Shown here: one piece after another, positions 25,650 through 36,848 of the stretch
Numbering within the stretch: the stretch's first letter is position 1
Layout: the number at the start of each line of letters is the position of its first letter
Assembly: GCA_029204225.1 (NCBI GenBank)
Contig: CM055112.1
Location: 25,683,922 to 25,747,921 of the forward strand
Source of the DNA: Diphasiastrum complanatum
Taxonomy: Eukaryota; Streptophyta; Lycopodiopsida; Lycopodiales; Lycopodiaceae
Reading direction: 5' to 3'
Length of the DNA: 64,000 nucleotides
Position numbers and translations under genes: made by a program
The notes under the pieces: generated by a model
What the model saw: only the letters and a program-made list of their open reading frames with translations
Databases searched by the model: none
What the model was told of the DNA's origin: nothing

Positions 25650-26700
25650 ATAACTTACACTAAAGACAATCTTGGCGAGCATAAATCTAGTCAAAGGGTA
25701 CCATGGCAAAACTCCCTTTTTCAACTCCAAGTCTCTAACTTTTTTGACCTGCTACAACTCATCATCCATGAATTTATTTTCGAAATAACTTGCATCACTC
25801 TCACCTAGCTTCCTCACAGAGTACAAGACATCTTTCAGCTCTGTCTTTACAACTGTCTCTTCATTCACTCTACATGAGTATTAAAACGTCAGTTTAAAGC
25901 ATTTGTCTCTCTCCTCATACATTTTCGAAGGTTGTTTGTACAAGTAATATCATTTGCCAACAAAATAAAAAAGAATAATTACATATTTATTCTATTAAGG
26001 GCAACAAGAAGTGGTAATGAATATGATGTGGACACTTCAATAAACGAAACACACACTGATACATGTTTCTTTCTGTCAAATCGCCAATTCTCTTGAATCT
26101 CCTCCATTTCCGCTTGTGTATGATGATTCCCATCCCACACCAAGAACATTTTGCCAGATAGTTCATTCTAGTGTTCATTGTTCTGAATATCTTTCTCAAA
26201 TGCTTCATTGATATCCAGCCAAATTTGGTCTCAGGATTTTTTGATCTCATCATTTACCTCAATTGGGATCCCACTCATTTCATGCATCGAAACAAGAAAC
26301 GAACCTTTTTCCTCCACGTACCCACCCTCCCTAAATGTTTTTTTTCATGACAATACGATTTGGGCCCACTTGTCTCATGCTCTCATGAATGTACAGTCTA
26401 CATAAAGAAATAAGTGGGGGTGGGGTTGGATTGTCTACTCTCAGTCAATTCATGGTTTCAGATATCATTTCAAAATGGAAATTGATGGGAATTTGTGAGA
26501 TCTCATCATCATCTTTTTTACCTTTCTTTTTTCTGGTTTCTTCAACATCCTCCTCTTCCAAGCTAAGGTCATCATTCAAGTCGTTTTTAATTCTTTGAAA
26601 CTCAATGTCATCCAATGCTTCTTCACAATGCTTCTTCAACAAGTTATGCATATGATGACAAAGCCAATGCATTATGTCAGAGTATTTAAGCATAGGCTCC
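25650..26700 (-). pseudogene. Unknown gene with DGNH motif, intron-bearing, decayed
   Basis: Minus strand from 26693: a start with YSDIMHWLCHHMHNLLKKHC, an acidic-lysine linker, INFHFEMISETMN then a TGA, with the same frame continuing VDNPTPPPLISLCRLYIHES and RQVGPNRIVMKKN. After a frame change near 26335: VSMHEMSGIPIEVNDEIKKS, a stop, WLDINEAFEKDIQNNEH, a stop, then KMFLVWDGNHHTQAEMEEIQ, FRFD-like FDRKKHVSVCV and STSYSLPLLVALNRINM. A likely intron (about 25983-25871, acceptor CATGTAG) leads to VNEETVVKTELKDVLYSVRK. The DGNHHTQA box recalls the D-G-x-H-R motif of ParB/sulfiredoxin-fold proteins, with His in place of Arg, but that is only a short-motif resemblance. It has at least four lesions. 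Confidence 0.5.
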
Positions 26701-26749
26701 TAAGCCAAGTGTTCTTTTGTCCTGAAAAATTTGCAGCTAGGCTTATGAT

Positions 26750-27070
26750 CCTGGTTGCAAAAAAGCGTGCTTGGCATGCCGGCGTGCCAAGTGAGCTGGC
26801 TGCAAAAAACAATGCAGCTAGGGTCGCGATCTTGGATGCAAATTCTTTTGCAGCCAGGATCGCAATCCTAGCTACAAAAAACTTTGTAGCCAGCGCGCTT
26901 GGCACCTCGGCGTGCCAAGTGGGCTGGCTGCAAATACAATGCAACTAGGGTCGCAATCCTGGCAGCAAATTTTTTTGCAACTAGGATCGCAACCCTGGCT
27001 GCAAAAACAAATGCAGCCAGAGTCGCGATATTGGCTGCAGATTTTTTTGTAGCTAGCCATGATCAAAACT
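26750..27070. repeat. 36-bp tandem repeat with a hairpin in each unit
   Basis: Seven or eight units of 36 bp follow the plan GCTGCAAA-(N)-TTTGCAGC-CAGGATCGCAATCCTG. Each unit holds two short inverted repeats (GCTGCAAA/TTTGCAGC and GGATCGCAATCC-like). A CTTGGCAC-C-GGCGTGCCAAG palindromic insert appears twice (about 26770 and 26890). Since 36 is divisible by three, both strands stay open and read as a 12-residue repeat such as AARIAILAANSF. Confidence 0.85.
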
Positions 27071-27641
27071 TTGAAGCGAGTGTTGCGATTATGGCTGCCA
27101 TTTAAAAAGAAAATGGTGACCATGAATACAATGAGAATGACAGCGACCCTGACTATAGTGAATGAATAGAAGAAAAAAAATATACTTACCAGGCCACAAT
27201 TGTCCTCACTCACTTTGAAGCTCAATTCTGATGCCATTTACCAAATGGAAGGAATAACCCTGAGTTTTTGATTGAATGTAATGAGACCAAAACAAAACAT
27301 GTGGAAGAGGATGTGATATCAGACATCTTTTGCCTCACACAAGCATTTCATTCTGTCTCACAAGCTTCAATTAGTTCACCATTATTTATTCCATGTGAGT
27401 ATTGTGTTGAGAGGGGTAAAAAATATTACATAGTTGAGGGCTAGATCAGTAGACATGTAGTTTTTTCTGGTGACACAGAGAGTGGTATCGATGGACAAAA
27501 AAAAGTGCAAGATTAAGTGTTAGACTTCTTATGCTCAGCCTTAAAATTGTCAAGTAATGAGCATCATGAAAATGGAAGGCCGAGAACAAGATTTTGGACC
27601 TTCATGTTTTTGCCCATTTTAAAGTTTGTTTTTTCCCTTAT
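27071..27641. other. No gene seen
   Basis: AT-rich spacer without a recognisable motif. Confidence 0.4.
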
Positions 27642-27890
27642 GCCTTAGAAACCATTCTTAAGGCACCTTCGCTTTTCGCCTTAGTGAAAAATGCGACACA
27701 ATGGCCAAGTGGCCAGAATGCCTTGGAAACCATTCTTAAGGCACCTTCGCTTTTTCACCTAAGCGAAAAATGTGACACACTGGCCAAGTGGCCAGAATGC
27801 CTTGGAAACCATTCTTAAAGGCACCTTTTCTTTTTTCGCCTTCTTTGGCTTTTTCGTTCATGAAAAATGCGACACACTAGCCATAATGAC
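27642..27890. repeat. 78-79-bp tandem repeat, three units
   Basis: Units start GCCTT-GAAACCATTCTTAAGGCACC at 27642, 27720 and 27799. Each contains TTCGCCTTAGTGAAAAATGCGACACA and the palindrome GGCCAAGTGGCC. The plus frame 27594-27818 is open through two units. Confidence 0.85.
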
Positions 27891-28178
27891 TTAAACCATT
27901 TCTAGACAATCTTCACCTTTTTTGCCTTTTTGCTCTTTGCAAAAAATGCAACAAAGTACCCAGAAAATCTTAAAACCATTTTAGGGCACCTTCGCCTTTT
28001 TCGGTTTTTTTTTGCCGCCTCTAAACTAAAGCGCTTTTCACCTTTTTCACTGCCTTTAGTTTAAGGCACATTCGCCTTCTTCTCTGCCTTCAGTGTAAGG
28101 CACTTTTTAGGTTTTTTTTTTGGCTTTTTTACCTTCTTCGCTGCCATGAATCTAAGAGCGCTTTAGGGATCTACATAC
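27891..28178. repeat. Decayed continuation of the 78-bp array
   Basis: Fragments such as TTAAAACCATTTTAGGGCACCTTCGCC and AAGGCACATTCGCC show the same family with irregular spacing, fading out at the copia LTR. Confidence 0.55.
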
Positions 28179-28791
28179 TGTCAAAATATTGGAAAAATCT
28201 ATCTAATGTTGTGAGTAGGGGTCCTAAAAGTGCCAAAGATGAATTAAGCTCTTTTGGCTTAGTAAAGACCCATCTTAGAATAAAATATTCAAGGTAGGTA
28301 GAAGTAGAAACTCGAGCTACCATAGGAATTGCCATTTGTACTTTGCATGCCACATGTAATGCATGAAAAGACTAGGTGGCACAATTAGACATAGTGAGGT
28401 GGCTTGAATAAGTCTAGATAGCTTGAGAGGTGGATTCACAACTCCAATTCAACTCAAAGAAGGAGGAGAGTCCATGGATCTATATATATGTGATGTACTC
28501 TCATTGAGAAGATGATGAAATTTGTGTGTAATGCAAATTTGGAGACAAGCTCTTTGTGTCCTCTCTCTCTACTCAAGTTTTGTACTTTCATATTCTCTCT
28601 CTAGCCGAGTTGAGGCATTCATTGTGCTTAGTTTCATGTTTTGTTGACAGATCTTGCTTGTAACACAATAATATTTCTTGTATGATCAGCTTTCCTATTG
28701 TCAATCAATGCTAGTCTGATCTTTATGGTATTATTGGGCTTAGGAGATCAAAAGTACATGTGTAGGGCATCTCACACGTGTGAATTCATCA
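28179..28791 (+). mobile_element. 5' LTR of truncated copia
   Basis: It begins TGTCAAAATATTGG and ends CACACGTGTGAATTCATCA, giving TG...CA termini of about 613 bp, immediately followed by a tRNA-Met primer-binding site. The CACACGTGTG palindrome sits at its very end. The start is chosen by the TG terminus and is less certain than the end. Confidence 0.65.
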
Positions 28792-28803
28792 TGGTATCAG
28801 AGC
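28792..28803 (+). other. Primer-binding site (initiator tRNA-Met type)
   Basis: TGGTATCAGAGC abuts the LTR end with no spacer, the usual position for priming minus-strand DNA synthesis in copia elements. Confidence 0.9.
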
Positions 28804-29549
28804 CTACCTAAGTTTTACAAGCAAATCTAATAAAAAAGTTTGCAGATTTGATCAGATTTCAAACTAGGAATTGTCTAGATTCTACTTTCTAGCTAGTTTG
28901 CAGTTTTATGGTGATTTAGAGCTTCAAACCACTTTGAATGGTCCAGATTAGGTACTGTACGGAATTTCAGGTGCTGGCACGTGTGAAATCTGCCCATTTT
29001 CAGTTCGGTGGTTCTCTCTCACCTTAGATCCAAATTTCATGCAAATTAGCCGACTAGAAAGCTAGAAATGTGTAGAATTTGATGCAATTTGAATCATGAC
29101 AGTTGGATAAGCCAATCAAAAGTTATAAGCTTTTGAAGAGTCGTAGGCAAGGCGCCTAGACCTGTGGCAAATCGTGAGTACATGTCATTTATTGCCTGAA
29201 TGATCACAAAAATCATCCAGAAGTTGACCAATCTCATCTATATGTGATTTAGACAAAATTTATAGGTTCTAGGCAAATTGTTTCATACGAATAGATTGTA
29301 TTTGAGTCAATTTGACATTTTTGGTGTATTTCACATGTGTGAGATTCAGAGAACCATAACTTTTGCCATACTTCATCTTTTTTTATGATTCAAATCTTGT
29401 TTTAGAGAGATTGTCAAGCTAGTGAGATCTGTCTCACAGTTTTTTTTGCTTTGTCTTACATAGGATTTGGTTTTTTACCCTTGATTGGTTCCTATAGTGA
29501 GAAGATAAGCAGTTTTTTCATCCATCTTTTTTAATTTCCATCATTCTTT
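28804..29549 (+). other. Copia 5' leader
   Basis: Untranslated leader between PBS and Gag, about 750 bp, with further GCACGTGTGAAA and TTCACATGTGTGA motifs near 28979 and 29331. Confidence 0.65.
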
Positions 29550-30258
29550 ATGACTTCGATGGGTGTCTTTCTATTAGAAGCAAGTGAAAGATTGTCAACC
29601 TCCAAGTACTCAATTTGGAAGGTTAGGATGGAATCTGTCTTTATACTACAAGATGTGATGGATATTGTACTTGGAATTGAAGAAGAACCACAAATTCCTC
29701 AAGAAATTCCAAAGTACAAAAATAGAGCTAGGATGGCTCTGCATTATATTAAGATGAATGTCTCAGATGACATCTTAAGAGAAATTGGTACTTGTACTAA
29801 TGCCAAAGATGCTTGGGATACTCTCAAGTCCATCTATGAGGCAAATAATACTTCTAGACTTCTAACACTAAGAAACCAAAATTTTCAAAGTGTACAGAGA
29901 AGTGACGAATGTGCTTCAACTTATGTAATGAGAGTTAAAGACCTTTATAGAGAATCGTCATGCATACGAGACTCCATCAACCAAAATGAACTTGTTCAAA
30001 TCATACTTAATGGGTTAAAGGAGGAATATGACAACCTTGTTCAGAGTTATGCCATTAAGGAGGAGCTACCAAGTTTGGAAGCACTCCAAAGTGTGCTCAT
30101 TTCTGAAAAATCAAGACAAGAGTATAATCTCTTGAAAATGGAAAGACTGTCTCTCAACATTGATGGTAAAGCTCTCTTTACCAAAGACAAGCACAAGACA
30201 AGAAGTAAGAATCAACACCAACCCTCTTCAAGCAAGAACAATCTTATTTCCAAGTAGA
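29550..30258 (+). pseudogene. Copia Gag
   Basis: The 235-codon frame has the Gag landmarks FLLEASERLSTSKYSIWKVR, ARMALHYIKMNVSDDILREI, AKDAWDTLKSIYEANNTSRL, QIILNGLKEEYDNLVQSY and the lysine-rich tail. It is a clear relative of the Gag at 44255. It ends early at 30256, and the CCHC zinc knuckle expected next is missing. Confidence 0.9.
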
Positions 30259-30962
30259 AAGGAGAAGAGGATGAGTCCTCTTAAGCTTCCACATCCAAGA
30301 AGAAGAGTAAAAATTGCTTCAAGAAGAAGAGTCAATTCAAGCAAGCCAACATTTCTAATGAAGAGATGGAAGATGCTCATGCAAGTGATGGAGAGGGATC
30401 TCTTATGGTCTCGAGTTTTTCTTCATCACCTTTCAAGAAGGATGGTTCGTGGTACATTGACAGTGGAGCTTCTTCACATATGTGTAGCTCCAAGCATTCT
30501 TTTTCATCCATGTCACCTTATGAAGGAGCCAAGAAGTCCATCTACACAGCAAATGATCATGAGTGTGCTATTGAAGGCATAGGGACCATTCCCTTAAAGC
30601 TTTCTTCATCAAAAGTTCTTTCTCTGTCTAAAGTACTTTTTGTTCCGAAGTTAACAGAAAATCTTATTAGTGTTGGGCAATTGTTTGATAGTGGACTAGA
30701 TGTGAATTTCAATGTTGATATATGTACAATCAAGAAGCATGATGAGATCCTTGCATCTGGGTCTAGATATGGTGGAATCTACAAGCTGGATCCCAAAGAG
30801 TATGCTAACTCTTGTGATGGTGCTTTTGCTTCTCGTATGTCTTTGGAGGAACTATGGCATAGAAGGTTGGGGCATCCTAACTATAATTCTATGGTGTCCA
30901 TGGTCAAGAAATCCAAAGCTATTGGCTTGCCTAATAATAACAAAATTAGTGATTATGAATAA
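30259..30962 (+). pseudogene. Copia protease and pre-integrase, truncated
   Basis: After a frame change the sequence reads MEDAHASDGEGSLMVSS, the protease site WYIDSGASSHMCSSKH, VLFVPKLTENLISVGQL, and LEELWHRRLGHPNYNSM, the start of the integrase zinc domain. It stops at 30962, where unrelated minus-strand sequence (unknown family copy B) begins. No integrase core, RT, RNase H or 3' LTR follows. Confidence 0.9.
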
Positions 30963-30974
30963 ATCAAAAATTTC

Positions 30975-31640
30975 AAGCAATTTTCAGTACCAAATAAGCT
31001 ATAACCTACTTGTATGCACGGATTCGTCTTTTTCTATGACCTCCTCTGGATGATAGATCACATATATCCTTGTTTACCAGTCTTTTCCTCTTGTTGCTTT
31101 GGACCTTTCTGTTGAGCACATCCATATCTTCAACAAGAGACAAATATGAGATATGCATGGATTGAAATGCAATTTTTATCTCATCATTACTAGTTGTATA
31201 ATGATGCAAAGAAGATTTCAACATTTGGATCTCCTCCTTGAGCATCTCATTTTCATCCAAACAAGTTTTCATCTTTGTAGATTTTTCTTTGCACTCCTTT
31301 GATATTTTCCTTGATTCCTCTTCCAAATAATGTATTCTTTGCATTGAATGTGCATTCCCATAGAGCATCAAATTCTCACAATAACCCAAAAGGCCATTTT
31401 AATCATGACACATAAAGATTATTAACTGACTCACCGAATGAAAATCTGGATGCTGCAATGAACATGGATCAATAGGATACAATATTCCTGATGACCATAA
31501 ATCTACATGTTTTAGCTCTTCCTCCCTATATCGGACCATATCAGAAGTTGACAATTTGGGTTGCTTTGAATTTCTCATCCTGAGCGGAGCATATTCTGGT
31601 GACAGATCCACATGAAGATGATAAAGCTTTGTCATCAGAA
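30975..31640 (-). pseudogene. Unknown multi-exon family, copy B (first exon)
   Basis: Minus strand from 31635: MTKLYHLHVDLSPEYAPLR, ELKHVDLWSSGILYPIDPC, a stop after IIFMCHD, then in the adjoining frame NGLLGYCENLMLYG, a long charged heptad-like coiled coil (about residues 95-180: EEESRKISKECKEKSTKMK, DENEMLKEEIQMLKSSL) and a basic end KRKRL with HRKRRIRAYK, directly followed by a GTAGGT donor. It matches the N-terminal part of copy C and the remains of copy A. The intron is cut after about 40 bp by the copia fragment, so later exons are absent here. The coiled coil and basic patch suggest oligomerisation and nucleic-acid contact, which is inference only. Confidence 0.6.
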
Positions 31641-31878
31641 CAGTAGCATAGTAATAAACAACACAATGACAATAACAAAGCTGAAGATGGCGCTAACAAC
31701 TCTGCTGGAGATAGAGATGGCATAGGCTTTTTTCAGAAATGTCACTCCTAATTCAATTTTTTGAATGTTCCCAACTATTGGGTGGGAATATTTTAGCATT
31801 TTGAAAAATTATATTCTAACTGTGGTTAAACACCAGTGAAGTTTGATGTGACTAAACTAAGGTACATTCATTTACTTG

Positions 31879-32638
31879 TGTTGGAGGGTTTGCGGATCCC
31901 AAGGCAACCCCAACCCTAGTTAATAAGTGAGAGGAATTTGGCACCCTGTGTGTGTAAGTCCAACCCGATGATCACATAGTTATTTGATTGATTAGTTAAA
32001 AGTTAATAAAGGACTTTAGGCCTTTTTGCGGGACTTTTAATGTCGCAGGGCCTAAATGTCAAGTTAGTGAATAAATTTGGGTTTCCCTCCAATTTTGATG
32101 GTTCCCACACTTTTTTAAATTTGAATAAAAAGAGAGGCAAGACTGGCCCAATAGGATTCAGAGGCCAGGGTCCTCCTCACTACTATAAAAAGAAACCAAC
32201 TCGAGTTGCTCCTCATGTTCATTTTCTCATTTCAATAAAGCAGATTGGTTCTCTTTAGAAATGGATTGATGAATGTCCTTGCTTTTCCGTTCTTCTCCTC
32301 CATTTCTCATGCTTTCTTTGGATTTTGCTAATTGTTGGATTTGATCATTATTGGGATTGTTATTTCTTATGCTTCTTGTGAGAGAGAAAAGGAGAGAGAG
32401 AAGAGTAAGTTTCTATCATTGTTGTGGATTTAGGATTAATGGAAGTAGGTTTAATGGATGGAGTGGTAATGCTTAGTGTTAATGGATGTTAGTGTTAGAT
32501 CCTCCATTCATGTTGAAATTTGAACTATACTATCGCTCTCATGGGAACGAACCTCCGCGTGACAACTCACTCCGTCTCTTTGATGCTAGATTGACTAGAT
32601 ATTGGATTCAGGTTAGGCAAGGAAAGAAACCCACTACA
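31879..32638 (+). mobile_element. Gypsy 5' LTR
   Basis: It starts TGTTGGAGGGTTTGCGGATCCC and ends CCCACTACA a few bases before a TGGCGCC primer site. A CTATAAAAAG promoter box lies near 32180. Length is about 760 bp; the 3' partner is not in the window. Confidence 0.7.
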
Positions 32639-32642
32639 ATTT

Positions 32643-32660
32643 TGGCGCCATTGTCGGGGA
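32643..32660 (+). other. Primer-binding site of TGGCGCC type
   Basis: TGGCGCCATTGTCGGGGA matches the primer site typical of plant non-chromoviral gypsy elements (Athila/Tat group). Confidence 0.85.
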
Positions 32661-33847
32661 GCTACGCCAATTTTTCATTTTGCAGCATATTTGGCTAATG
32701 GTTAGCTTGCATTAGGCATCTTGTCGTGGCATGAATAGTGTTAAAACTGCATTGTAGGGATAGTTTGGGATTGATTTTACTAGATTTTGAGTGGATTTGC
32801 GTGTTTGAAATCTAATCTGATTATTAAACAAGGAAAGCTATTCAGATCACTAATCTTAAGATCCATTTGGATATGAGATATCAGAGAAAATACAAAAATC
32901 GGTCAAATCTGTCAAAATTGGTCAAAAAGAGGCAAAAAGCGTCATCAGAGCCCAAAACTTTTTACCCTCTTTTAGGAAACCTTCGCCGAGTTCAGACACC
33001 TTTGGTTTTGTTTACAGAACCTTCAGTCTTAAGGGCAAAGATTAATTTCCAGCAGATTTTCAGAAATATCAGAAAAACGACCAAAAATTATCAAAATCCT
33101 AAAAAATACAGAAAAAGAACCTTCGCCCAATTCACTGTGCTTAGATGGGATTCAAATCTATCTACTACCAGGTCGACGAAGAATAATACCAAAAATAGAA
33201 AGATTTCCAAAAGATCAATTGTCATATTGTCATATTTTTGTCAAAAAAGTCACTTTTTTGCAAAATTATCAAATTACTCTTGATCCTTTGCCATGACCTT
33301 CATTGAGTTTCCAGAACATTCTATTTATATAAAAATACTATTTTTGAGTTTGGCGAAGATTTATCTTGATCAGATCACAAAAAATCTTGATTTTTGCCCT
33401 CGCCAGATCACAAAAACTTTATTTTCTTGTGTCAGAAACCTTCGTCCGGTTATCCATAGCTTTATCTGTGTCAGATCTTCCATCTGAGAAGTCGGCGAAG
33501 GTTATTTTCCAAGAAATTGCCAGAAAAATATTCAGAGAGTTTTTATCCCAAAATAGCACTGTTGAACCTTCGCCGAGCCAACTTTTGTCTAGATAACCTT
33601 CGCCAGTCCTATTTTTAGTTTTTGATTTTCCAGATCAAGTCTCTGTCAAAATTTGGATCAGATCTGGTATATTCTGAATTGGACTCTGAGAGAATTATCA
33701 TTTTTTAGAAGTATTGATTGATCGAATTTTGGTTAGTTTCTTATCATATAGAATCAGATTCTTGAAAAGTGGAATAGAGCTAGCAGATCTAATCTGAGAT
33801 AGTTTTTGGAAAAATCTATATCCAATCACGTTATCAATTTGATTTAA
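32661..33847 (+). other. Gypsy leader with repeated AACCTTCGCC
   Basis: Untranslated leader before Gag. The word AACCTTCGCC or its complement recurs at about 32978, 33118, 33490, 33563 and 33595, often followed by GAG or CAA. No ORF of note. Confidence 0.6.
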
Positions 33848-34920
33848 ATGGCTGCCCCTGGAGCTGCTCCACAGGAGGTCAATCCAATTATTGTTAGAAG
33901 AGCACCCTGATTGGATCTACCCAGATATAATGGATTAACAGATCCAGTTCAATTTATTCAGATATATGCTGAATCTTGTGAGGTCTATGGTGAGATTTAT
34001 CCTCAAGATAAACTTAAGCTGTTTCCTATGGCCTTAACAGGCGCAACACAAGATTGGTGCTATAACCAAGATGAAACTGAGCATACAGATTGGGAGGCTG
34101 TTAAACGAGCCCTTATCACACGGTTCAAACCGTAGAAGTTTATGGAAGATCCTTTTCTACTTTTAAGTAAAATTAAATGGGAAAGCGAGAAATGGTTCGA
34201 GATTACATTGAAAGGGTGAAACGTCTTAGATCTGAATGTGAGCCTGAGCTGATTAATGAAAATGCCATGATTATGTGGTTTTTGTCAGGTCTAACTCGCA
34301 CAGCAGACAATAAGCACTCGCACACCTGACTGACAATTTAAGAACTCGCTCACAGATTGGAAGAAGACAAAAAACACCTTGAAATGACTCACACAGATTT
34401 GACTTGCTGCTTGGTTGAGGAAAAAATTGGTGCATGCTAAAAAATGGTTGACACGGGCTATTAGCAAAATTATATATGCAACCAAAGCTTAAAACACAGC
34501 AAACTCAGTCAAGTCAACCGTCAATGATAATAGATTCAGAAATGATGTAGGTGGGGAGCAATAATCCGTTGGTTTGCTTGTTGAGAAACGATGTAGGTGG
34601 GGTGCAATAACGGATCCGACGTGAACTGAAACGCCATAATGAGTACGCACTTTTGCAAAATGCGATGGACGATGCAATTCGGGAGGAGGATGAAGATTCA
34701 GATGATGAGCCGAATGTCAGTATGTTGCCTTATACAGTAGGGTAGACTACTACGACATCCACCACTATTGCATCAACGAATGCCAATGCTACTACAGAAA
34801 TGATGCTCAATGAGTTCGAGAAACTTGGGAAGACCCAGCAGAAACAGATGGAAAAGTTGCAGTTGCAATTTAACAGAATTAATGTAGCATTCAACGAGAT
34901 CCAACCAAAGTGCGGAATAA
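33848..34920 (+). pseudogene. Gypsy Gag, decayed
   Basis: ATG 33848 starts MAAPGAAPQEVNPIIVRRAP, then TGA, and the same frame continues LPRYNGLTDPVQFIQIYAE and KLFPMALTGATQDWCYNQ, WEAVKRALITRFKP, the retrotransposon Gag fold. Another stop and a one-base shift follow, then YIERVKRLRSECEPELI. The C-terminal part near 34640-34910 reads AIREEDEDSDDEPNVSML and a glutamine-rich coiled coil LGKTQQKQMEKLQLQFNR. No zinc knuckle or protease follows. It forms the capsid of the particle in living relatives; here it is dead. Confidence 0.8.
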
Positions 34921-36836
34921 TTGAATGGTGACAATCGGCGGACATCAAGGAAATCATTTGAGTCAAGTTGATTGTTTGGAGTCGAGTCGGTGAAGTCGAT
35001 CTTGATCATGCTCTGCTTCAAAGTCGATGTATGCACAGACTGTTCAACTTGTGCAATTAAGTGTGCGAGTAAGACTACTATTGTAGAGAGAAAAATACTT
35101 TTACATAGTATGATGGTACTCAAAAAATGGATTCAATTGAGTGGGAGTGAAGATTAACTCCAGCAGGCTTGCCCTCTTAGAATTGTCACCAATGATGAGT
35201 AGTCATGTTGCCAAACTGCAAAACCAGCCCACACAATTTTGCTATCATTCGCCTCCATACCATGTTTACCACTCCTAAACACCCAGTGACCCTATCATAA
35301 GTAAGCAATAATGATTTTGAAGTGATAATGCCTCATTCTACCACTAGCAGGTCTTACCAGCGAACAATTGTCCCAAATTTGGCCCTACGATACCCATACA
35401 GTGAATGTTGCTTCACCGGGTCACTCTCTTTCCACTCCATGTCATGGTGTCAAGAATGCATCAAAAGGAATTCCTCCCTTGATGATGTCATCGCTCTATC
35501 CATCACCTCTATGCAGGCTTTTACAAGCTCCAAAATGGCCCTTATTTGGCCCCAAAAGCACCTTTCTAGCCAACAATATCCATCTCCAAGTGGACTTTAG
35601 GAAAATAGTTCATAATTGAATTGTTTCTTCATCCTGAAGAAACTCTCCCCTTCAAAATGAAATTCACATATCGGACCCTTTCATAGAATTTCAGTTTGAA
35701 GATTTTTAAAAAAGTTGAAGGCCCAATGGCCGTTCGGACCCCTTCAAAGCTTCTTTCAAGCCAACCCAATGGCTATATTAGATCCAATGGCCCATATCTC
35801 AATGTGGGTTTAGATCACCTGGTCCATGGCCCTCATGTGCGCTAAGTCGATCTCCTCCATGCACCAGCTCCCTCACTACACTATAGCATCATTTTAGTTT
35901 GGCACACTACCCTCGCCTCCACGAGTTTTCCTTCATACCTCACTCCCATGGCTATGGTAGAAGGGGTTTTCTAGCACGTGTCTCTTCACGTTCTAGTTAT
36001 CGGAACTCACCATGGCTGTGCTTCTCTTTATGTTCTAGTTCTCGAAACTCACCATGGCTGCTCACGGTGCATGCAGCTACTTCTAACTGCTAAATCGCCC
36101 ACTCTCAACTGTTCATAGATCAAAACTTGATCTTCAATAGCCCGAGATCCATGGGTTTTTCCCAAAAAAATCATCCTACCATTTGGACACCGTCCTTCAA
36201 GGCTTCATAGCTCAAGATTTCAACTACCACATCGAAAGATCCATCACTTTTTTGTCTGAAACCTTGGCTGTCACTAGAATGGAGATTTTTTAGGCTTTGC
36301 TCAGCCTTTCTCTGAGTTTCCACTTGCAGCTGCCTAACCCACTAAGGTCGCCCTACCTATGGTGTTCTAATCCAATTCGCAATTCTAAAATTGGTGTGGT
36401 ATTGACTCCAAATAGACTGATTTTCTGAGAAATCTGTCAACACCCCATGAAATAAAAAATTTCCATAACTTCCTCCGATTTCCACCCAATTACACTTTAT
36501 AAATTGCCCTAGATATGTAACGCTACACAGCTTCCCTACAAATCCAATTGCTTTAATCGACTACCTACATAGTGAATTACATAGCCAACATTGATGATTT
36601 CCCTAGAACCATCGGAACTACAAGCTTTCTTGAAATTCTTCCAAGAACTCCCTTACTTCGACCATCCTGAACACTTCCCAAAGGCTCAGATCGACAGAAC
36701 TTTGCCACTTTCTGCCCTCTGGACTACTGACACCGTATCGGAAGTTCTCACTCTTGAGATGCTTAGAGTGTCATTTCTCCTGGTGAAAGTTGTCGACAAT
36801 GCTCCACCAGATCATGCATACTTGCAACACCTTGTC
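34921..36836. other. No gene recognised
   Basis: A stretch of nearly 2 kb with no convincing domain on either strand. It may be the internal part of the minus-sense element whose primer site lies at 36837-36848, but neither Gag nor Pol motifs are readable. Confidence 0.45.
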
Positions 36837-36848
36837 GCTCTGATACCA
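36837..36848 (-). other. Primer-binding site, minus sense
   Basis: GCTCTGATACCA on the plus strand is the complement of TGGTATCAGAGC, implying a minus-strand LTR element with its LTR to the right and its internal part to the left. Confidence 0.7.

Noticed and set aside
26595-27105. Alanine-rich repeated peptide as a real protein
   Set aside because: Both strands are open because the unit is 36 bp; no start context or homologue, so it is listed as a repeat only.
26672-28178. CRISPR-like array
   Set aside because: Units are contiguous tandem repeats without distinct spacers, and this is plant DNA.
34773-35123. 116-codon minus-strand ORF
   Set aside because: It overlaps the plus-strand gypsy Gag tail, which has recognisable coiled-coil sequence, and has no domain of its own.
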